Source: Sipunculus nudus (lineage: Eukaryota > Annelida > Sipuncula > Golfingiida > Sipunculidae). From it: a DNA stretch of 64,000 nucleotides. The notes under the pieces were generated by a model. The model ran no database searches. It was not told the DNA's origin and worked only from the letters and a program-made list of their open reading frames with translations. The position numbers were made by a program, and so were the translations under genes. The stretch lies in NCBI GenBank assembly GCA_026874595.1, contig CM049319.1:66374417-66438416 (forward strand). Direction: 5' to 3'. Positions 50,201-57,915 of this stretch are shown in pieces (within the stretch, counting starts at the first letter, position 1; every line of letters begins with the position of its first letter).

Positions 50201-53200
50201 GCATTTTATCTAGACTTCTATATACACTTTTTTCAGTTGTGCGCTATGGTTCTTTATCTCTATTTGTGTTTTAACCAAGACTTATTTTATGTATCAGCAA
50301 CTCTGTTGCATACCTTTCACTACGTAACTCTATATTTGTACTTCAATTTCATCTGTGCTTACGTCACCGCATTTTCGCTTAATGCCCTGTAATTGTATGA
50401 TGTCATTTAAGTTTAATGGACCTTTTGGGCATAATTGACATATTTATTTCTCTATGTATTACAAGGCCCTTCTGTAAACATGATTTTATTCTGATGAAGG
50501 CTACTCTGGAAAATGCTGTAATAAATAAATAAAACACGGATTTCACAGGTCATATATCGAAATTATGGACATACCGCTAGTATCCATTATAATTAATATA
50601 ACACAACATAAATAACATGAAGTTGGACCACATACACTTTTGTAGATTCCAGTCATTAAATACCGTATTTCCTTGAATAGACGCTCGGGCGTTAATTTTT
50701 TTCAAACCCTGCTTTGAACCGGCGTCAAAACAAGGCCGGCTTTTATTTAAGGCCAGCGTTTATTAAAAAATACATTATCAGGCTCATCAGACAAACTAAA
50801 AAATAAAACACGCCGAAACAAAAATTCCGCCTGTCACTACTTAGGGACACAATTGAAAAAATCGCCGGTACACGGAATGTGTTTGCGAAATTTCCTTAGA
50901 TGCCATAGTGATATGGGACACGCGCAATCTCCACAATCACGCACCATAATAAGAATTAACGAGCAATCACAGCGAGAGATGGCAGTTATCCACAAGAATC
51001 TGTCCGCGCGAGCCTCTCGAAACAAGGTACCCAGGTGTTTCATGTGGTTGTTCCTTTTATTTTACACCACGTGTTGTTGGTAACATTGTTTCCCTCTGAA
51101 CACGGGTAGCTCTTCCAAGAACTGTTCTCCGCGTACAACTGGTAACATTGGTTTCATCGAAATACGAGGGGTTGGTACTTATTACGGCACAGCGTAATTC
51201 ATTTTCATTACACTTTCCTCCCGTCAAATATTTAACGAATTCAGCTCGATAAAATATTCCGGCTATATAAGAGGCATCTTATATTTTTTGTTAATCGCAA
51301 GCTTCTAAATCCATATTGCTCGATATAATAATAAATCTATTTCTTGTAAGCCTTTCAGAGAATATTGTACAGCTACCTTATACCTAGAAGTACAAAGCTG
51401 GGATAATAAAAACAGTATTCAATATGCTCTGCTATCTTATAGGATATGTAAATATTATGAAATCTCCCAGATATTGTGTGTAAGACCAAAAGTTTTAAAA
51501 AAATATGCAGTTGATTTTAAAGGATTCCCATTTGTGTACTTACTGTTTTTTTTTTCTCAATAATTTGTACTCCATTTTTTGCATTAAAAACTGTAAATCG
51601 CAGTAAGGATAAGAATGAACATGTAAAGATATTTGGAAAGTTAAAATGAAAATTTTCTTTGTGTTTATATGTGATTAGATGCATAACCAAGAAATGCATG
51701 AGAAAAAAAAAATACAGTTCATTGCAATCGACGTCAATTAAGGATGTAGTGAGCTCGACATCAAGGAAGTATATTTCGACATGCGACCTGTGACGTCACG
51801 GTTTTAATGTGGTCACAAAATGGAAGCCCCCATTAGCGAATTCGAGACACTTCGAGAAATAGACTTGCCAGTGTTCGCTAAGGGCGTGGGCATGGTCAAG
51901 GAATAAACTCCTAGGTCATTGTCCAGACGAAAATCAGAGGAGAGAGACTTGTGGGAAAGGGTCGTGTATCGGCCCAGGATAGGGTGGTATAATGCTTTAT
52001 TGGACCACGCCCAATCCTCATACTATCGTTTTCATCCTAATTTCACCAAGTTATTGTTATGGTTGCAGGCTGTTTGACAAATATTGATGTACGTGTTTAG
52101 GAGTAATGTTTTTTTTTCATTTTCCATCAATTCATTTCTGGTTCATATCAACCTGAAATCCATATTCCCGTTGCTAGGTGCACGATACAAACATAGTTAG
52201 ATCAATGCACTTAATGAATTATGTGTTCAATATCACGCCTAAAACATCAAATTATTGCAGGATTTCAAATGAATAAGTAAAACCCACAGTGCTAGTTTTA
52301 CAGAACCTAAAACAACAGTACGCAGTAAGCAGGCACGGAAAAAGTATGTTCACTTGTTTCGCCTTCGCATGCAGAATTTTATTGGCTAGACTTATTACGT
52401 GAGAGAAAAAAATGTTTTAGGGCGAGGGATACCTGAATATCGTTTTTGCTACTCTACCACTTTCAAATGTGGCATATATATAGTATAACACAGACGGAAA
52501 TGTATAAAAAATGAACATGCTACTTATACAGAAGTACATTATAAATATACAAATAGCTTTTTGATGGCTCTATCATTCTTCGTTTACCCTTCTGAAAAAG
52601 CACTTTTGATTTTTTCCCCACTTAATGACTTCTATTTCGTTGTTTGAGAGACAGCATGGCGACGTACCAGTTATGGAAAGTGCAATGAGCAAAGGTCCAT
52701 TTTTGTTCAAAACCAGCTTTCTTTTTCTCAGTAAGATGAACAACAGAACATTCAGCTATTCATGTTATAACCAACAACAACAAAAAAACAGGTATCCAGC
52801 GGAGTATAATAAATTCTGATGGTGTTAGTATGGTTAAATATGCAATTATCATGCTGAACAGACTTCTCTTGGGTCCGAAGTCTATGGACTCCGAGTTATA
52901 TAAACTTTCTAAAAAGAGGAGAAGAGCTTTCTCTGCATTCTGAAAAGTATTAAAACATCAATAGACTAGAAGGCACTTAGAGGAGCGCATACCTCTGCCA
53001 AAGCAATCATATTGTCAGGGCCATGATAATTGGGCCTTTCTTGGCCCCCGTCCCCGACTCTGCTGGTTAGGGACTGTGGGTTTCAGATCTGCGGCCAACA
53101 ATACACCGGGACCTTTACACCAATACACCAGCTGCGTATATATTACTGTAGTGCAGAGGGCAATGTAGTCCGATCAACAGTGGGTTGGGTAAGAATTGTT

Positions 53201-54373
53201 TCAAAGAAAATTACATAACTACGGATGTTTTTTTAAGGGAGTTTCCGTAATAGGACATGTTTTGTAAGCATGCGCGTCTGAAATGTTAACAGTTGTTTGG
53301 TTAAAATGTTATAGATTTTGATTTTAAGTTCGACAGTTGAGCCATTGCCACAGTGGCCCCAAGGTGCGTACAGGAAGGGGTTCGTTTTAAAGTAGAAAAC
53401 ACCTCTGGCGGATGGGAGTCATGTCCTAACCCCGCCCCCTAAGTTTTCGTAGATACCAGTAGCTTGGCGTTATCCTGTTTACGATCTAACCAACTGACGC
53501 AAAGGAAAAGCATTAAAGACGACAGAAATGATTAATAGTGGAAATAATTTGGGTTTTCCTCCTCCGTGAAGAGAATAAGATCTATCGTAAGCTGATCATC
53601 ACGAAGAACGTAATACCAAGCGGCTCATTAATAAAGAAAATTAAGCTCAGCTGCTTTCAACATACCCACAGCTGTTTCGCACAGGAATACTAAGTTTAAA
53701 GCAGCACCACGCATGCTGTCAACAGACAAATGGCCATCCACTGAGGTGTCTGGTTACCGCTGGTCACCATTGCTACAGCGTACTGCTGGCACGCTGTGTG
53801 TATATTAAGTTATTTAGAGAGAGTGTGTTGTGTGGCACAGGAAATGCAAAACCTGTGTGTGTAAACATTAGGATACACAAAGAACGACACGTTAAACTGT
53901 AATGAAAAATGAATACATAGTTACTCACATGCATAGCCAGTTTATTATATATTTGCACACCTGGTCTTTAATGGCCCAGGGCATAAAGGCTCACAAAACA
54001 AGACCATATAAGCATCATACTAAGTGTGATCTGACCATTACAGACACACATTATTCATCCAAAGAAGATTTATGAGAAAGTAAACGTAAGTAAACTTTAA
54101 AAGAAAGAATACGGATGGGTTTAAAGCAAATACTTCATGGTTATACTTGTACTGAATTTACACAACTGATATATATATATATTCTTCTTTGCATTAATAA
54201 TTTTTATTCCTGTATGGTTCTTTTGTGAGACCTGTTTGATCAGAACCTGTAAAAACTGTGATTTTAACACTGCTGGTATTGATTTAAAAATTAACAATAA
54301 TTCTTTCATAAACAAAGGAAAAATTTATATATTTTCAATACAGGATATTGAATGCAACATTCTAGACTGTAAG

Positions 54374-54441
<68 letters not shown>

Positions 54442-54592
54442 TACATATATATATGCCTTATTTCTAAAAAAAAATATGACATATACAAGTGTATATCAAT
54501 TATTTTATGGTATTTATTTATAGTTTATATATATACACAAATATATATATGTTGATTTTTAAAAAAGATGATTCAGCACAATTGATTGATAC

Positions 54593-54690
<98 letters not shown>

Positions 54691-55779
54691 TTTTAGGATT
54701 TAGGCCAACTGAATTTCCGATTGGTCCAGACCAGATCCCGGTCGGGTTTGATCCAGATATTTTGTGACAAGATGCACCTAAAAGCGGTCCGAACTGAAAA
54801 GCGAGAAGCTTACTTTGATAGCGAAGCGGATGGTACGCCGGACTTGTGCGCCACCGACATGAGTTCAAATTCCGGATCGGCCCGATATTTTCCACGGAAC
54901 AATTTGTCTTCGTAACAATATACATTTATATATATAATTTTACATGACAGACACATGTATATCAGTAATTCTTTATGATTTATTTATAGTATTAGATATA
55001 TATATATATATATGTTGAATTTCACAAAAAGATGATTCAGCACAATTTGTATTTATCTGCATTGAAATTATTTTTATATTTAGCCAGGATTTTATTAAAA
55101 TTTTTTTTTAAAAGAAATAAGGTTTACAAATATATTTAATTATCACAGGATCACTTGAATATCCTTATAGCAGGCCGAAGCATGTCACTCATGTTTTATA
55201 AAAATTGTATGTATGTGCAGCAGCAAGTGGTTATCATGTGAGTAATGGAATATTTATTTTCATTATAATTTAACCTGTCACTTTTTGTGTATCCTAGCGT
55301 ATAAATTATATATAAATATATATATATCTGGACCAAAACCTGACACATCCTTTACTTTGGGCATGAACTTAGTGAAACTTTACCCACTTATTGAAAAAAT
55401 GATCCTCCAGGCCTAAAATCATGGCATATTATTTCTTCATGTTGTCTGCTCATGCTCAAAGGCAAGATGCCCCTTTACAAGCTTGATCAAAGAAACCCGT
55501 TTTTCAAAGGTTTAAATGTTTTGCACTTTCTTTTATATTTTTTTCATTTTTTTATTTATTTTTCTTTTGCACGCCGAATTAGGAATTACTCAGTGTTCAG
55601 AAGCCCCGAAAATATGTAACCATTCAAATCATTAATGTCAGTGAGAACCGTCACAACTATTGTAAAAACTGCTCACAGTTCGCCAGTGACGTCAATCTAT
55701 CTTCAAGGGTTGGGATGACTCATAACGTTTTGTTGACCAGGAGTGAGGGTAACCTAAACGCTTATTAGGATCTCTAATT

Positions 55780-55839
<60 letters not shown>

Positions 55840-57861
55840 GCCTTCCAGGGGTCGTAATACGCATTTCTGCCTGTGTCAGACAGTCAACAACGTGCACGAA
55901 AAAGCATTTTTTTTTATTTTGAACCTTTCCGTTGGAAAGGTAAACACCAGCCTAAGAAGCTTGTGAGAACTAATAAAAATGCACAGAAAAGAAATAAGAA
56001 AATCATTTCGATCAACAGTGCATTTTACAAGCGCCTCGGAACGTCTCAACGATACTGTTATTGAAGACGTGGCGGTTTCCGGTTATTCAAACTCGAACGT
56101 CTCTGCGTGCCATAAATGACTCATCTTTACACAAAAGATCAAAGATCAATAATAATTGTGATAATAATAGTAAAATGTATATAACAATAATAATAATAAT
56201 AAAAAACTAGGACGGCACCCAGAGAAGGGCAAAAAAAAATATGAAAACCGTTAATAACCGTTTCCAGTACTTTTGCTAACAGACAAAAACATACAAAAAC
56301 AGACAAAAACTGCATAACAGAGACAAACCTACGCCGGTAAAAAATATAACCCCCGCCCCTTGGCGGAGGTAAAAACATATGGTGCTTATAATGCTTAATT
56401 ATGTGGTCTTTAAATAAATGCAAAATTTTCATACCATATGATACATTGGTTAAAAGATCCTGTTTAAGGAAAAGCAACCATCAGTTTTGTTTATAGGAAA
56501 AAGAAAATCATGGTGCAGAAATATCAGCCAGGTCAGATTTGATAAAATATGTATCCATTAAGAATATTACTCACGTCAGTATTTTCTTACCTCAACCAAT
56601 TGGCCATGTTCTACCGGTGAAAAACTTCAGAATGTGCGGGCCGAGTTAACACGGCTAAGGTCAAAACTAAATATCAGGTCAGAACTTGAAATCTAATAAG
56701 GTCTTATATTGTGCCCAAGCTTAGGCTATTGAAATTATAAATCTCATTGGAGATCTAGCAGAAAAGAAAATAACATGAAAGAGAACAAAAAAGAAAAGAG
56801 AAAATTTAGATCGATGGTTGTACGTAGGTTCACACACATTTATAGAAACAAATGCGAGATAAAGGCTGAAAATGCCCTGCTGTACTTCGAGTCTTATTTG
56901 AGGCATCAGTGTACAACTTTGGACTTGATGTTTTAGTTAAATATTTGACTATTTTTTTTCTAAAATTCTTTTGAGGGCCATTACATATATGTCAGTAATC
57001 ATAAATTGGTAGATGCAAGTAAGTCTTTTTACAGTTCATTTAAATAACAATTCTTGTTAACTTGGCACTAGTAACCATTTTGATTGAAAGGCCGTTGTAT
57101 TTGCACCACTGCCTTATGTTACCCTAATCTGGTCATGTTTTGATTAACTATTGGGCAATACTCACTAATCCCGACCAATCATTAATTATTTTTTTAATAA
57201 CTTGATTCATAATATTATTTCTTTACTCTCATTTTTTTTTCAAAATACCTGACAAGCTCGGGAGTTTCAGCCAAGTATTGAGATATTGTTCTTACCATCA
57301 GCAGCGAATTCAAGAGGGGTGGGGGTGGTCCCCACTTCCCTTTCAGCTGCCACAACCTTTTTATAAGGGTTGCAGGCCAATTTTTTTGCCACCTGAACTT
57401 CCCCTTTCCGGACTTGGGGACCTTTTTATGGGTTTTTCATTACTATAGCTTGGTGAACTTAAAAATCCCTCTCGTATTTAAAGTTGGAATTTAGAGAAAT
57501 GCGCTGTAAGCATTTTTACTTTTATATGTTACCCAAATCTAATGGTAAGTCGTTCCTCGAGGAAAAATAAATATTAGTGCACATTTCAAACGAAAATACT
57601 CTGATAAATCATAATTTTTAAGAATAACAACCTAAGTTGTTAACATCCGCTCTACAAAGCAAGTGACACATCTGTACGCAAAAGGTCAAAGATAGGGGAA
57701 GATGAAGATCAACTGAAACCGAATTTTTTGATCTACGAATTATAAATATTCCCGTAAATGCGATACTATTAGGTTCTCTCAGATGGTCACACGGGGAAGA
57801 GGATTAATATTTTAACATCATTGTTAGCCAGGCAAAGTATTAAATTTATTTTCTTTGGCAA

Positions 57862-57915
<54 letters not shown>

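Noticed and set aside
54236-54925. Several open frames reading IYIYIY
   Set aside because: Translations of TA microsatellites; the same applies at 26752-26994, 38023-38350, 55778-55966 and 59405-59598.
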